The position numbers and the translations under genes were made by a program. Source: Acanthococcus lagerstroemiae (lineage: Eukaryota > Arthropoda > Insecta > Hemiptera > Eriococcidae). Taken from it: DNA of 64,000 nt. The stretch covers positions 38,269,214 to 38,333,213 of the forward strand of contig CM063110.1 of assembly GCA_031841125.1 (NCBI GenBank). The letters run 5' to 3'. The notes below the pieces were generated by a model. That model made no database searches. It was not told the origin of the DNA and was given only the letters and a program-made list of their open reading frames with translations. Of this stretch, positions 31,931-44,293 are shown piece by piece (positions within the stretch are counted from its first letter, which is position 1; every line of letters begins with the position of its first letter).

Positions 31931-33780
31931 CGACTAGTAAACATTACAAATCAAGACATTGTCAATATACGACAATATTTGAATTTTATGGTCGCTAATT
32001 GGGACCGGAGCAAAAATGTGATATTGGAAATCGGCAAACCATTTACGATTTTTTTCTAGTTTCCACACAAAGTCCATTTCGTCTCAGTCAGGATCTTTTT
32101 CGTCCCAGATGAAAGGAGATATTTCGATACAACTTTGTATTTTGCTGAGGACAAACTTCCCAATGACGGGCATGACGACAAACGTTTAGGTTCAAGTTCC
32201 AGATCATGTGGGGAGAGAATTTTTTCGCCAGAGCGGAAACCGGACCAACAACTAAATTTAGATTCCTTTTTGACCAAGCATCGATATTTATGACCTCTTT
32301 TTAAAGAAAATTTCCTGACAAATCCTCCGTACTATATGTGCATTTCAATTTCTTTTAATACTATACTTTTGGTGTTTGCTACTCGAATCTATCTATCATC
32401 TTGTAGTTCAGTGTGTAGGGGACGAGGGAATAAAAATGCATAAGAAATACTATATCCACTTATTATACCTATATCGAACGTGTTTGGTGTTACTAAACGT
32501 GTTTTGAATGCAAATATGGCGTAAAATATCGAATTCGAAATTTTGATAAAAATTTAAACGTCGGTGAGGAAAAAAAAAAAGATTGCGTTGGTCTATTTCG
32601 CCGTATCTTCGTTCCACTCTGTCCAATATCAGGTGGTTATAAGTTGTTGTTTTTTTATTTATTTATTTTTTCGTGCAACTTTTCGAAGCCGATTTGGGGT
32701 CGTTGGAGGATCGAATTTTCCCGAACGAAGCGTGGCTATTGGCTTGTAACGAAATTATCTGCAAGAAAATACAACGGACCTTTTTTATTTTTCAAATTTA
32801 CGTCGCGCCCAGTATAAATATATTGAAAAGCTTCTTGCTTCCAGCCAATTGTGATGTATCGGATTCGTTTTATTGGGAATCGAAAATTGAAAAGCGAACA
32901 TGTTGTACACTTGTTTACAATAAGCTATACCCATTTATGTTTTATTAAAAAATCACTCCTTATACTCGGTATCAAAATGGATGTGAACCTATCTGCGATA
33001 GTGTGCACGGAGAAAACCGCCTCAAGCTATGCACCCCATTTCTTCCACCGGCCAAGGTGGGTGGAGGTTTATAAGACGTTTACAACATCGAAGACTGAAG
33101 CAGCTCGCGTTCTAATCCGACCAACTTAGAGATTACCAATGAAAAATAAAGTTCGACCCGTCTAATTCCAGATAATCAGAATTTGGAATATTCACACCGC
33201 AACGATGTTTCAGGTACAGGTTACGTTTCCTGAATGTAGAAGCTTTAAACTCAAACAGCTTGCCAGGGTTTGTTGCATTTTCTGGTGTTAAATTCTCCCG
33301 CTCTCGTTTACATCTTTAAAATAAAAATTGACTGTTGCATTATTGTGAGAAGATTACTACGTTTTATGAAGGTAAAGATATGGTAATTTTATTTTCGAAA
33401 GTTGCAAATGGAAAACAGCACACACGACGAGATCACAAGCTTTAGGTAAGATAATAACAGAGAGGGCTTTTTCGACTCCATATACGCTCGTCTCGGGCAA
33501 GATTTCGCAAACGTAACTTATTTATGTAAGCCGATCAACGAGCGTGTTTTGAGATGAAATACGAGTAGGCATCGGAAGAGTTTGAAGCCGTATGAAGAGC
33601 ACCGTCATTTATGGTGACTTTGAAAAGAGATTGACATATAGTTTTTCTTTTCAGAACTGACATACCGAGAAAACCACAACCGAGTAGTAACGGTAAAATA
33701 ACCGTCAATCAAAAGAAAGTTCTAACTTGACTGTAACCATAACCGTCAGATACCAAAACAGCTTGAGAAAACTAAGAGAG
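31930..33780. other. No gene recognised
   Basis: AT-rich DNA. A 92-codon plus frame at 32851-33129 has no recognisable domain. Nothing else is supportable. Confidence 0.4.
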
Positions 33781-33783
33781 GTC

Positions 33784-33880
33784 AGATAGGTCAATGAACT
33801 CTACAGAAGGTCAATGATGTATGACCTTCACTGATGTCAGCAGTCAATGATTTGGCTCCATCTCTTAAAATGCTACTACT
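33784..33880 (+). repeat. Dispersed ~95-bp repeat, copy 1
   Basis: AGGTCAATGAACTCTACAGA, AGGTCAATG, ATGACCTTCA and TTTGGCTCC occur in the same order as at 41797-41890 and on the same strand. The GGTCAATGA and TGACCTTC words are partly self-complementary. The family is unknown. Confidence 0.65.
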
Positions 33881-34339
33881 GAGGGCTACTACTGAGGTGA
33901 CCTTCATGTAGCAGGTTTTGCATATGCTAGCAGCCCACGGTATTGCAAAAGTATCAATTTGCCATACCCTAAACCCCGTAAAATATAAAAATAATATATT
34001 GGTATCCTGGAACATTAAGCATTCAGAAATGCAATGATTATTATTCATCAGAAATTAATGGAAATAAATTTTCACTTTATACAGTAAAAACCACATCCAC
34101 AGCGGACACGAACGGGTCTGTAGGAAGTGCTCATTGTGGGGGAGTGTCGTGAGGAGTTTCTCCAATTGTAAAAGTGGTTGTGAGGTGTTTACGGACTGCT
34201 CCGGTGCGGCCAAATAGCATGGGCCGAAATTGAGATTGTGGGCTTGCGGTAGCGATAATGGATCCAGAAGTTTAGGCCAAAGGCCCTCAGACCGTCGTCA
34301 CGTCTGGCTAAGATGGCGTAAGCTCGGTTCCGGAGAGAA

Positions 34340-34568
34340 TAAGAACAACCGCGAAAGTTAGAAAATTATGATTTTTATTCGCTATCGCGAGAGTCTACTT
34401 TTATACGAGTTACAACATCGGAACTTTTACGTTAACTACACGATAAGTTACTAGATCACAACTAGATCGACTTTAGGCTTTTAGGATAACGCCACACGAC
34501 AGATCAGAGTCGCGGTATTGAGTTGTTGTTGCGACGCCAACAGAGCCATTTCAAACGACAACTTAACA
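34340..34568 (-). mobile_element. Possible solo LTR
   Basis: On the minus strand the segment starts TGTTAAGTTGTC at 34568, has a TATA-like CGTATAAAAGTAG (34395-34407), and an AATAAA (34374-34379) about 20 bases further on, an arrangement common in retrotransposon LTRs. No second LTR, target duplication or gag/pol remnant was found, and the downstream edge is undefined. Confidence 0.3.
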
Positions 34569-34569
34569 A

Positions 34570-36240
34570 TATCAATGAAAATGCAGTAATATCGAGCGTT
34601 CTCGGGGTGGAGGGGGGGGGGGAGAAAAAAGTAAGTTTACGTATTACGACAATGGATTCGCCCATTCAATGAGCAGAAGGAGATTTTGAGGACAGGTGGG
34701 AAGAATGTGACTTGTTTCGCTTGTAGTAAGGACATCGTATGCAAAAAGAGAGCGGTCATTCTCGCAATATAAACTCCTGTTAAGTGACAGAAGACAGTTT
34801 TCAGCAGACGAATGTTGAATGAAGCTCACGTTATAGTACAACATAACGCCCCATTTTTGAATTAATGAGACAGGACGAAAATTAAAATTACATTTTTACT
34901 ATTTTTTTCGGGCATTTTCTGGAATTTTTCTGCGTTTATGCCGAATTATGCCGAAAATCTTACTTTCAGTGCCGAATTTTCAATTTTTTAGCGCCGAAAA
35001 ATCCGGACTCTACTTATTACATACTGGAAAAGTTTCAAGTCGTCAGTTGTAAGCTTCAAGAGTTCCCAAATTGTGCAACATTTTTTGATGGACAGCTTCC
35101 TAACGTCCTCAATTCCAGCGACCGAGATGCAAGCAGATATAACCCTTTTCTATCCAATGACCGGCTTCTAATTTAATTCTACAGTAAAGCTTACTAAAAA
35201 ATGAAACTAAACCTTTCAAAATCGCTCCAATTGACAAGGGACTTATTTTTTTGGCCAATACGCACTTCGCTACTTAAAAATTTGTGCCCGGACAACGGAC
35301 TGTTAAATGCTGAAAATGTCGACTTCAAGATCAGATTTCGAAAAGAGGCTTTTTATGTATTTTTTTCTTTCAGAGGGGGAAAAACATCCGCTGATAATGA
35401 CAGCGAGGTCACGATTTACCCCCTAAATATTTTTTCTCCGATTGGGCCGCGGTTATTCCAGCACATAATTTTATTCATAATGACATTGAGTAATAAAACA
35501 TTCGTCGGATGAAATTCAACCGCCACTGCGAGGCGGTCGCGCTGAAATTTAAAACGAAGGTGTACATAAAAACTGCTTAATCTTAAATGGATGCCGTGTC
35601 ATTTTCAAAAGTCGTTTGCGCCCGAGAGGAGGAAGGCGGAAAAAAAAAGAAAAAGAAAAAAAAAGAACCGCCGTTTTCAACTTTTAATGGGTTATTTTCT
35701 TGTCGAGAAAAAGTATATGCGCGGCGGAAGCGGCCGGGGCGGGTTGGGCCGGTTCCTGTCGGAAATTGCGAACATCACCATTAAATCTGGAAATATTATT
35801 TTGCTTGAAAATGAGATTACGCCGTTTTACCCGCCGCGAAGAAAGAAATGCCGATTAGATTACACGGTTGCAATTCTTGGTGCTGTCGCATCATTGTTGT
35901 AAATCGTAATGGTGTCGTACTCGAGTCGAAGTACTGCTTCTTGAGAATGGTACAACACTCTATTGCTTAGCGACCTCACCTCCTCGTACTCTCAGGTACT
36001 ATACATTCTTTGTAACGCGTAATGAGTTCGATAACTTATCTCTGTTCTTTGTCGAGTCGTCATGTGGTCCTCCCGGCCGGATCTGCAATCACGGTCTAGA
36101 AAATTTGCAATAACGATGACCTGATAGAAGATAAGAATGACGAGCTCACCATCGAATATGCAAGAATTATTGAATATTTTGTCCATCCTCCTGAGTGGTT
36201 GAATCATATTTATGCCTTTAAGATGGAGATTGGGGCTTAT
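34570..36240. other. No gene recognised
   Basis: Includes poly-G at 34610 and a GAATTATGCCG-containing stretch near 34945 related to the region at 17300. 35160-35900 is less repetitive and moderately GC-rich (CGGAAGCGGCCGGGGCGG near 35725). Two overlapping frames there (103 and 65 codons) lack any domain. Confidence 0.4.
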
Positions 36241-36704
36241 TTACTTTTTCTTCCTTTAGAAATTGTTCAAAGATTTATTCAGTCATGAGCGATAGTCGAC
36301 TTCAAAAAAGCATTCGACACAGTAAATCACGATTACCTCTGGAAAATATTGGCCAATCAAGGAATAGATTACAAGCCAATGGCAATAATATAAGCGCTGT
36401 GGAAAGATTCGAAAGCCTGTAACAAAATGGACAGGGTAAGGCCGCTGTTTGAAGTACAAAGAGGGGTAAAATAGGGTGACCCTATATTGTCCAACCTCTA
36501 TAATAGTGTACTAGAGGAAGTGTTCAGAAAAACAACTTGGGAAAATAAAAGGAGAAGTTCTCACTAACCTTAAGTTTGCGGACGATGTTTTGTTGATTGA
36601 GAAATCTACACAGGAACTAAAAAGGATGGGAATGGAACCATTAAAAAGAAGTCAAGAAGTGAGACGTTGAAAACTTGAGCAAAATAAAACACATGAGTGA
36701 TGGT

Positions 36705-37286
36705 TAGGGATGTTTTTTTTTTTTTTTTTTATTTTTATTGCCAGTAGGAATATTTACAATATCTTTGCGAATCATAAAATTTCGAGTAAAATGAGCCCAT
36801 TTGCATGAGCGTATTTTTACTTTTTTTTTCGTAAAAAGCATAAATTTACATATTTTGATGTTTTTTGACTTATTTTGAGCATATTTTACCCTTTTTTCCA
36901 TTTTCACATTTTTCGCAAAATACTCGAAAATCCACTTTTTCACAGACAAAAAAAATTAAAAAATTGACTTTTCGCAGAAATCTGCTCCTGGGAGAAAAAA
37001 AAATCGATACTTTTTCTGTGATTTTTTATACGCAATTATTCCTCTAGATGGTGATTGTGAAAAAATGTACACTTCGCGTACAATTGGGAAGTGTACTTCC
37101 AAAGTGACCTAACTGTATTTTTATCGTTTCAAAAACCCTGAATCTTGATACCCATATTGCCCCCTTTTATTGAACATATTTTGGCATATTGTCGGTTTTT
37201 TAGGAATATTTTTGACACATTTCAGACCGCGAAAAACATAAATTATGCGCATATAACACGATTTGACATAGAAATCCCATCCCTTA
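36705..37286. mobile_element. hAT-like element inserted in the RTE LINE
   Basis: The left end is TAGGGATG, the right end CATCCCTTA. A 7-bp direct repeat TGATGGT lies on each side (36698-36704 and 37287-37293). Removing the element and one repeat lets the host reading frame run on from KIKHMSDG to KKEGTLAIL, which supports the boundaries. The interior repeats CATATTTTGGCATATT-type words also found at 44400-44480. No coding. Confidence 0.82.
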
Positions 37287-37410
37287 TGATGGTAAAAAAG
37301 AGGGTACATTGGCAATTCTGGACAAAACAGTAGAAAAAACGATCGAATGTGAATACTTAGGCCACACTATTTCAGTCGAAAATAAGATGTCAAGAGAAAT
37401 TGAGTGGTTT

Positions 37411-38018
37411 GGGGTAAAAGTAGGATATACACAATCTTGGGGTAAAACGTGAACTGTGTATCACTCTTAAATACAATATTTGATTGAGATTTTCTGTACA
37501 ACTCGTAGAAAGTATCCCAAATTGTTATTTTCTTATGAAATTTAGGCCTGTTTCCACAGAACATGAAAGAAAAATTTTTCAGTTATGCCTGAAAAGAAGC
37601 GAAAATTTTGAATAAAAACATTATTTTCAAGGTTCACAGTTAATTTATTGTCGAATGTTTTTACATTATTGGGCAGCAAATTTCATTAGCTTTCCGTACG
37701 AGTATTTGAAGGTTGTGAAATGATTAAAAAATAATGAGTGATGAAATTTGTGTGGCAAAAAGCGTACTTGTAATTCTTTGAATTCTTCGCACATAATATC
37801 AGTGTTACATTTTTTTGCGTTGAGGTACTTTTCAAATTCATTCTTCGACAACAATGTTCAAAATAGCTTAGAAACTTGGTATACGCTGTATTTCATTTCT
37901 TCCCAACATTTACGTGCAAAAAAAGATAATAAAATTTTTTCCCTATAGCTTATGTTGTAACATCGAAAATTACATTGAACAGTACGCATTTTACCCCAAG
38001 GGGTTCGCCTTTTGCCCC
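37411..38018. mobile_element. Second insertion in the RTE LINE, GGGGTAAAA ends
   Basis: The left side has GGGGTAAAAG and CTTGGGGTAAAAC; the right side has the reverse, ATTTTACCCCAAG and CTTTTGCCCC. These form imperfect double terminal repeats about 600 bases apart. The RTE frame is lost at 37405 and its next recognisable part is beyond 38190. No clear target duplication. A 62-codon minus frame inside has no recognisable domain. Confidence 0.6.
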
Positions 38019-38759
38019 ATATACCGGGGTAGTAAAAGAACAGAAAGACTGACGAATAACTGCAGTATTATGCGCGAGATCTCCTAATCTACCAATCCGA
38101 ACTGAGCAGGAAGGTCCCACGTATACTTAAAAAAGTAAAAAAATAACTTCAAGTAAAGAAATTCACAAAAATCTATTTTTTGTCCGACTTTCACCACGAA
38201 CCACCCCAGCAAAAAGAATAAACACAGTTTGGAAAAAGTTTTGCGTACTCAGATATATTTATAAGTCTAAGAAACTTTGGCTGTATATAACAATTAGGGT
38301 CCTTGATATGCGTACTCTCCCCTCCTTGTACTACAGCGTTCCAACGTGGGTCTTGACAGCCTAATAAAAAGACTCCAAACCACACAATATAGCATGGAAA
38401 GATCAATTCTACTTGTAGTAAACATTAAGATCAGTGACAAAATACATCCTCGGAAAATTCGATGTAAAATGAAAGGCCAAGACATCGCGTATACGTATAG
38501 TCAATGAAATAAAATTTAAATTTGTAGGACACACAGTAAGGAACAGCTCTGACAAATGGAGTTGAAAAATGCTGGAATGGACCCCATTAGCCTATAAAAG
38601 GAGGCGAGGAAGATCAAAATGCAGATGGAAAAACGAGATAGTGAAGAGGATAGGTACATTATGGACTAGAACGACGAAAAATAAAAAGGCATGGCAAAAG
38701 GTTGGAGAGACTTATGCCCAACAATGAGATAATTTGAGAGCCGGGTAGACTAACCAAAA

Positions 38760-39640
38760 AAAAAGCTATACAGAATACAAATTATTAAGTATTTGCCTCT
38801 TAAACATTTAAATTATGTTCGAGTTTCCAAGATGGTAATTCAGTAGGTTACCTAATGCTCATTCACTCTCTGCTCTTTTAGAGACTGAAGCACTATTCCG
38901 TAAAAAATGGCTTTTTAGAATATTCAAGTAATCAGAACATGATGTAATTAATGGGAATATCTGATTATTCAGACTACATAATAACTTAATTAATTCGAAT
39001 TTTCATCAGCTTCGCTAATTACAATGCCGTAGGTCGGCCATATTTGGAACAGGACATAAATACTTGGAACAGTTGCATATTTTTGTACTACAAATATGAT
39101 AACATTGTATTAACGTTAGCTAGCGCGCTCTATCCAGTCTTTTTTTGTCGTCGATTTTATGAAATCATAGGACCTGGCGTTTTCATACCTTTTGTTTCTT
39201 ATCAAAAAATTCTAGAAAATGTGCTTAGAAAATAATGTAATTTTAAAACTGTGAGAACTTCTTCTGTACTTCAGTACTTATGAAAGAAAGTAAAATTGTT
39301 TACCTGATCTTTTATTGTCCATACGATTACCTACATAATGACACCAAAGCTGAAGCTGACACTCAAGTAGAATCAAACTTATAGCGATTTTGAGAAAAAC
39401 AGGTTTCTTCACACTTCCAAAATTTATATCATAATTCAGTTTACGTAGAATGTCGATTAATTTTGTTCATTTCTTACAGATAAATTATCATATGCGATGT
39501 AAAAACAAGTTTAAGCCAAATTCACGTAGATACGTTGATTATGAAATACACAAATACAGACGTTAATTTTACAAATAAATACGTTTTTTCTAGATGTTTT
39601 CATATGAATTACATGAAGTAAGAGTTATGAGACGGAGGAT
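38760..39640. other. No gene recognised
   Basis: AT-rich DNA between the RTE LINE and a large inverted-repeat element. No repeats or domains recognised. Confidence 0.45.
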
Positions 39641-39647
39641 GAGCTAT

Positions 39648-40335
39648 AAGTGAATCGGTTAGAACTAAAAGGGGTCAAGTCCACTTTTGTCGTTTTTGCT
39701 TTATTCACGGACCATGGGGTATTGAAGTATCGTGAATCTGCTGGTGTGATCGAAATTTCGTGAAACAGCTGGGAAAGTGCTTTTTGGCAACATCGCTTTC
39801 TGTGAATTTTTCGTAATAAAATTTTTTCAGAACATGGATTTTTTCCAGAGATTGGTCGAAAATTGTGTATTTTAGTGTGCAAAAAAAAAATAAAATAAAA
39901 AAATTCAGGTCCACCCCCCTACTTTTGCATTTCTATACCTAAAAAGTACAATTTTCAAAAACGAAATCCCAATTTTCCAGTAGAACTTTTTTTCTTACGA
40001 GTTGGGATTTTGCTCGATTGGAATGGACCAAGATTAAGTGACCCCTTTATATCTGGCTACAAAAGGGGTGGCAATTTCAAGCCATAAAACTGCAAAAAAA
40101 TCGTTCAGAACCAAAAGGGGTGAAGTCCAAAAACGTTGAGAGCCCCCCCCCCGCACCAGCCCATCAAAATTTTATTCGACAGGACCGGGCTAAAAAGTTG
40201 TCTTTTGTGACCCTCTACTACCACCCTGAAGGACGTATTCCACGATTTTAAAATTTTCGAATAAAACAGTTTTTTTCGCTTCCTGAAGAGTGTGATTTTT
40301 GGACTTAACTCCTTTTCATTCGAACCGATTCAAGT
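39648..40335. mobile_element. Large inverted-repeat (MITE-like) element
   Basis: The left end AAGTGAATCGGTTAGAAC continues as TAAAAGGGGTCAAGTCCA. The right end is the imperfect reverse complement: TGGACTTAACTCCTTTTCA then GAACCGATTCAAGTT. Further AAAAGGGGTG-type words lie inside near 40060 and 40115. Length about 690 bp, no transposase, no clear target duplication. Confidence 0.65.
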
Positions 40336-40714
40336 TTGGGTTCCTCCCCCCCCCCATCTTTAAGGTGTTTCAAGTTTTCTAACTTGTTATTTAACAGGGA
40401 TAAAACATTGACTTTTTCGAGTGTTTCAAGTAAAAAATTTTTAAGTAAAACTTTTTTTTTTTTTATAGGGGGAAAGTCAAAGTAGGGTCAATTTTTTCCG
40501 AGACTTGAATGAGGAAGGTATTACCTGAATCTTGACGTACGAACAAAATTTTTATGTTCACTCGTTTCAAACGTTACAACTGTTCGAAATTTATTGGGTT
40601 TCAAGTATGGTCGAGCTACTGCTGTATGAATTATACGCACACAACTCTAGCGCCCTCTATATTTTCCCAAGCATACCACATTTTAATTTTATTCCATAAA
40701 CATTTTTTAGAAAT

Positions 40715-40862
40715 CTTATCTGTACCATCAGGAATAGAACCCAGAACCTTTCGGTTGCAAAGACAGCACACTGCACACCCGACTATCTATCCACACCCCC
40801 ACGTGCGCGTGCTTGTACACCAAATGGTCTCTGGTTCCATTTTTGGTACAGATGAGATGATA
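40715..40862 (-). mobile_element. Possible tRNA-derived SINE, family 3
   Basis: On the minus strand GTGGATAGATAGTCGGGTG resembles an A-box region and TCTGGGTTCTATTCCTGA, about 45 bases on, a B box (GGGTTCTATTCC). Order and spacing fit a pol III promoter. No second copy was found in the window and no body is defined. Confidence 0.4.
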
Positions 40863-40924
40863 AGATTTCGGAAAAATTTGAATGACCATGAGCAGGGCAA
40901 GAAGAAATATATTTTTGCATAATA

Positions 40925-41660
40925 TTTCTTCCTATCGATATTCTTGGGGAACTGATAAAATTTCTCGACGGTTCTTAAAATTTCTTGGATTTTGAGCCCA
41001 ACTTGATAGCACATATTTTCACATACTTAGTTATAAAAGGCATAAAACAGCATATTTTGGTGTTTTTTGTCTTTGTTTTTTTTTTTTTTTACTTTTTTAC
41101 AAACATTTTTCGATTTCTTTTCTCATTTTCGTTATCTTTGCGGTGTTTTTAGTAAACATTTTTTGTATCAATTTTTATCAATGATCGATAGTCGTCAACA
41201 GTTATCGATTATCGATACACTGGATCTTTCAGAATTGATAAAAGTTTACTATGCGATAACCGCAGACGTTTCGAATCGAAAAATTTAAAAAAAAGAATTG
41301 ATAATCACTGCATTTTAATCAGCTTGCTAAATTTTTCACAATTTTTGTTTCTCTTAAATTGTGGACTTATTACAAAATTCACTAAAATATCTCGTTGTTA
41401 GTTTGTTTCATCAAATTTTTCATTATTGTTTAAATAAAATTGTGGATTTATTAAATATAAATATATTAATTATTAATTATCTTATTGATTATTTATTCAT
41501 ACTGATCATTTACATTATGGTCGCGTATTGAGGTCAGTATTATTTACTTTCAGAAATTCTAAATTTGGATACCTGTATTTGCATGTGTGGGAATATTTCG
41601 CCTATTAGGGAATATTTCGACATATTTTAGTATTTTAGGAAATACTTTATGAGCAAATTT
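40925..41660. other. AT-rich, element-like DNA, no gene
   Basis: Contains words shared with the TAGGGATG elements (CATATTTTGGTGTTTTTTG, GGGAATATTTCG, GACATATTTTAGTATTTTAG), so it is probably a diverged relative, but no ends could be set. Confidence 0.4.
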
Positions 41661-41796
41661 TGATGTATTTAGGATACATTTCTGCTTGCTCTGACCACGA
41701 TTTATCAATCAAAATTAAGTTACAACATCTCCCCCCCCCCACACATACACACACAAAGTATAGGTTCGAAATAGTTATCTATCAGGAGAACCGAAC

Positions 41797-41890
41797 CAGG
41801 TCAATGAATTCTACAAAAGGTCAATGGCCATTACATGACCTTCAGAAATGCCAGAGGTCAATAACTTGGCTCCTCTCAAAACCCTACTAT
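41797..41890 (+). repeat. Dispersed ~95-bp repeat, copy 2
   Basis: Partner of 33784-33880: AGGTCAATGAATTCTACAAA, AGGTCAATGGCC, ATGACCTTCAG and ACTTGGCTCC. The flanking DNA is unrelated. Confidence 0.65.
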
Positions 41891-41899
41891 ATTCACCAC

Positions 41900-43350
41900 C
41901 ATACTGATAAACGTTGAACGGAGACACTGTTCGTCAGCGGGATCGAAGGACAGTCAGCGAGCCCGCTAATTCATGAGAGTACAAAGAAACAGCCACTCAT
42001 CGATCCTCCGATATAGATAGCCAGTTGGTCGGGTAAAAAACTGGAGAAAAAGAACACAGTCTCCCACCTTTTTCTCAAAAAGAAAAAAATTTTGGAGTAC
42101 AAAATTAACGCCAGAGGGACTGGGAGACTACGGATAGCTGTTTACCAAGTTCTAGCAGATAGTCAGGCAGTATCAGATCTAGGAAGTCACTTTGGGTCAG
42201 ACAGATAGGAAGTAAGTTTTAAAAAAAGTCACGGTATAACGAAGAGTAGGCGGTAAAAGGAGTACTCTCTACTCCGTAGTATTTTTATAATTTTCATTTT
42301 AGCTTTTACAATTCTGTATTACTCTCGACTGCTCAACTTTACTAATGACGAGCTTATAACTCGTGTATCTAATCAACGTAAAAAATAATGTCTGTTTCCT
42401 CTCCCTCGAGTACGTAGATGTCGATTAAGGGTGGAAACTGGGTCGTCAAGAAGAAGGCACTATAGAATTAATGACGGATATAAAAACTGCGCTGTATTTT
42501 AAAACGCACACCATACTTTTCTTCGTCTCCAAAATCGTATGCTCTTATTTTGATTGCAGTCTACTTCATTTATTTCTCCGACACTAATAGAATATTCTCT
42601 ACTCCGTCGACCCCACTAATCGAATTAATTCATAACTTTTAAAAATTCCTCCATTTTTAATCTCGCCGAGCTTCCCTCGCCTTCGACTGCGAGCTACCGA
42701 AACTTGTGAATTTAGGCGCGAAGAAATTCAGAAAGTAAACGTTGCCGTCGCGGTTATTGAAATTATACAAAAGTTACTTAATTCAATAATAATTCAAAAC
42801 AGACGTCGGTTCGCCACGCGGTAACTCAGTTTTAGGCATCATTTACAACTTAATAAATGCGAATGCTTTGAATACTTTCGCCTGTACTTTTAACGTCTTA
42901 TATACCTTACCTATACATGAGCAGGCAAGAATTTTTGCGACTCCAACTTTCTAATCAAAAGTTCTCTGATTTTGAATAAAGCTTTAAAATATTTAAACTG
43001 ATCTGATATATACGCGCGATCTCCATTTCTCACTCTCTCGCTCTCTTTCGGCTTCTCACTTTCGAATTTAATAAAACCTCATATTCAGAAACGGTAAAGT
43101 ATGTACACTGCTTTCTTTTTTCTTTCTGCTTCTTCATTGGACAGAATCTGAGTAACAGAGAGGCTGAGAACGCGCCATCTTATACAGGAATTTGTAAACC
43201 GCAAAATGAAACAAATGAATTTCTATACATCTACTCGAAAACTCCAGAAATGAGAATCCGTACAGGTTTACTTGAGTAGGATGATTTTTTAAATTAAAGG
43301 ACGCCCAAAGGGGTAAGTAACCCAGTTAAGCGACGTAGATGAATATAATA
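41900..43350. other. No gene recognised
   Basis: Little internal repetition, moderate GC and no element ends were seen, so this may be unique intronic or intergenic sequence next to the exon at 43357. Confidence 0.4.
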
Positions 43351-43356
43351 ACTTAC

Positions 43357-43410
43357 CTGAAGAATTTTCCTCTTGTAGGATCCGAAAAACTCCCATCGCC
43401 TCCGATTCCA
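43357..43410 (-). CDS. Isolated 54-bp exon on the minus strand
   Basis: Read on the minus strand, TTTCTTATTTGTTTCAG precedes the segment and GTAAGT follows it after CAG, both close to the splice-site optimum. The exon is 54 bases, divisible by three, so inclusion or skipping would keep frame. All three sense frames are open. Frame 2 gives GIGGDGSFSDPTRGKFF, frame 3 gives ESEAMGVFRILQEENSS. I do not recognise the protein. No companion exon was found in the window, so the gene would have introns of many kilobases. A chance match of splice signals is the alternative. Confidence 0.5.
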
Positions 43411-43734
43411 CTGAAACAAATAAGAAACCACTTTAAGCAAGGCTGAAAATATTCTTCGCGGTATGAAGTATTCTTATAAAAAAGCAAAATTTAGTCATGT
43501 TGAAATGGTATTTTACAACAAAGTTGGAATGATGGACTTTTGTATAAGGGCTTCAATATGTACCTGTGATAAGAAAATTTACTACATTTTCGTTATTGCG
43601 AATCGGATTCTGCAAGGCAAACTAGAATCATTGAGTGCCAAACGTTAATTTATTTTTGGGTTGAAAAAATATTTCATCTCCAGAAGGTCGGTCAGCACGT
43701 TCCACCAATTTGAAAATGTTTCAAATGGAAACAT

Positions 43735-44290
43735 ACCGAAAAATGCATTGAATAAGGATTTTTGGATCACTGATTTCGAAGATCTTACAAATTTTCGCCC
43801 TAACACGAATTTGGGCCCATTCGACTTCTTTTTCTTCTAAGAGGCAAACTGATTTTAATGAGAAAATATATTATACAAAGTTCGGAAGAAAGATTTTTTA
43901 AATCACTAATTCTAAAAATCAGATCAGATTTCCGATCCTACCTCAATTTACGTAGATTTCTGGTTCCAAATTTCATCCATTTAAGGTAAGAAAAATTGAC
44001 CTGACTTAAAAATTCGAACGAAGTATCAGAATAAGGATCTCTTGGATCGCTGATCTCGAAAATTTTCCTAATCAAGTTTTTAACCTGGCACCTATTGGAA
44101 TCTTAAATTCGACTTTTAGATGGCCAAACTGACTGTGATAAAAACTTGAACAAAAACTATCAGTATGCAGGTTTATTGTTTCGCTGATTCAAGAAATTCT
44201 ATCAGATTTCGTATTCGACTCCAATTTGAGCATTCGAATCCAAACTTCATCCCTGAAAATAGGCAAAACTGACCCGACTTGAAAAATCGA
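43735..44290 (+). repeat. ~140-bp diverged tandem units
   Basis: Related blocks (GGATCACTGATTTCGAAGATC, AAATCACTAATTCTAAAAATC, GGATCGCTGATCTCGAAAATT, TTTCGCTGATTCAAGAAATTC) occur near 43765, 43902, 44046 and 44180, each followed by a TTTCATC or CAAACTGAC-type stretch. Spacing is 134-144 bases. No coding product. Confidence 0.55.
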
Positions 44291-44293
44291 ATA

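Larger units (their letters stand above)
36283..38740 (+). mobile_element. RTE-like LINE, decayed and split by two insertions
   Basis: Plus-strand pieces in order: VDFKKAFDTVNHDYLWKIL (36297-36355), VQRGVK then GDPILSNLYNSVLEEVF (about 36450-36530), KFADDVLLIE with intact FADD (36575-36586), ECEYLGHTISVENKM (about 37340-37390), RLQTTQYSMERSIL (about 38370-38410), then KFVGHTVRNSSDKW and RRGRSKCRWKNEI (about 38515-38635). This motif order is that of RTE-type reverse transcriptases and their C-terminus. Stops and frameshifts make it inactive. Two younger elements (36705-37286 and about 37411-38018) interrupt it. Confidence 0.85.
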
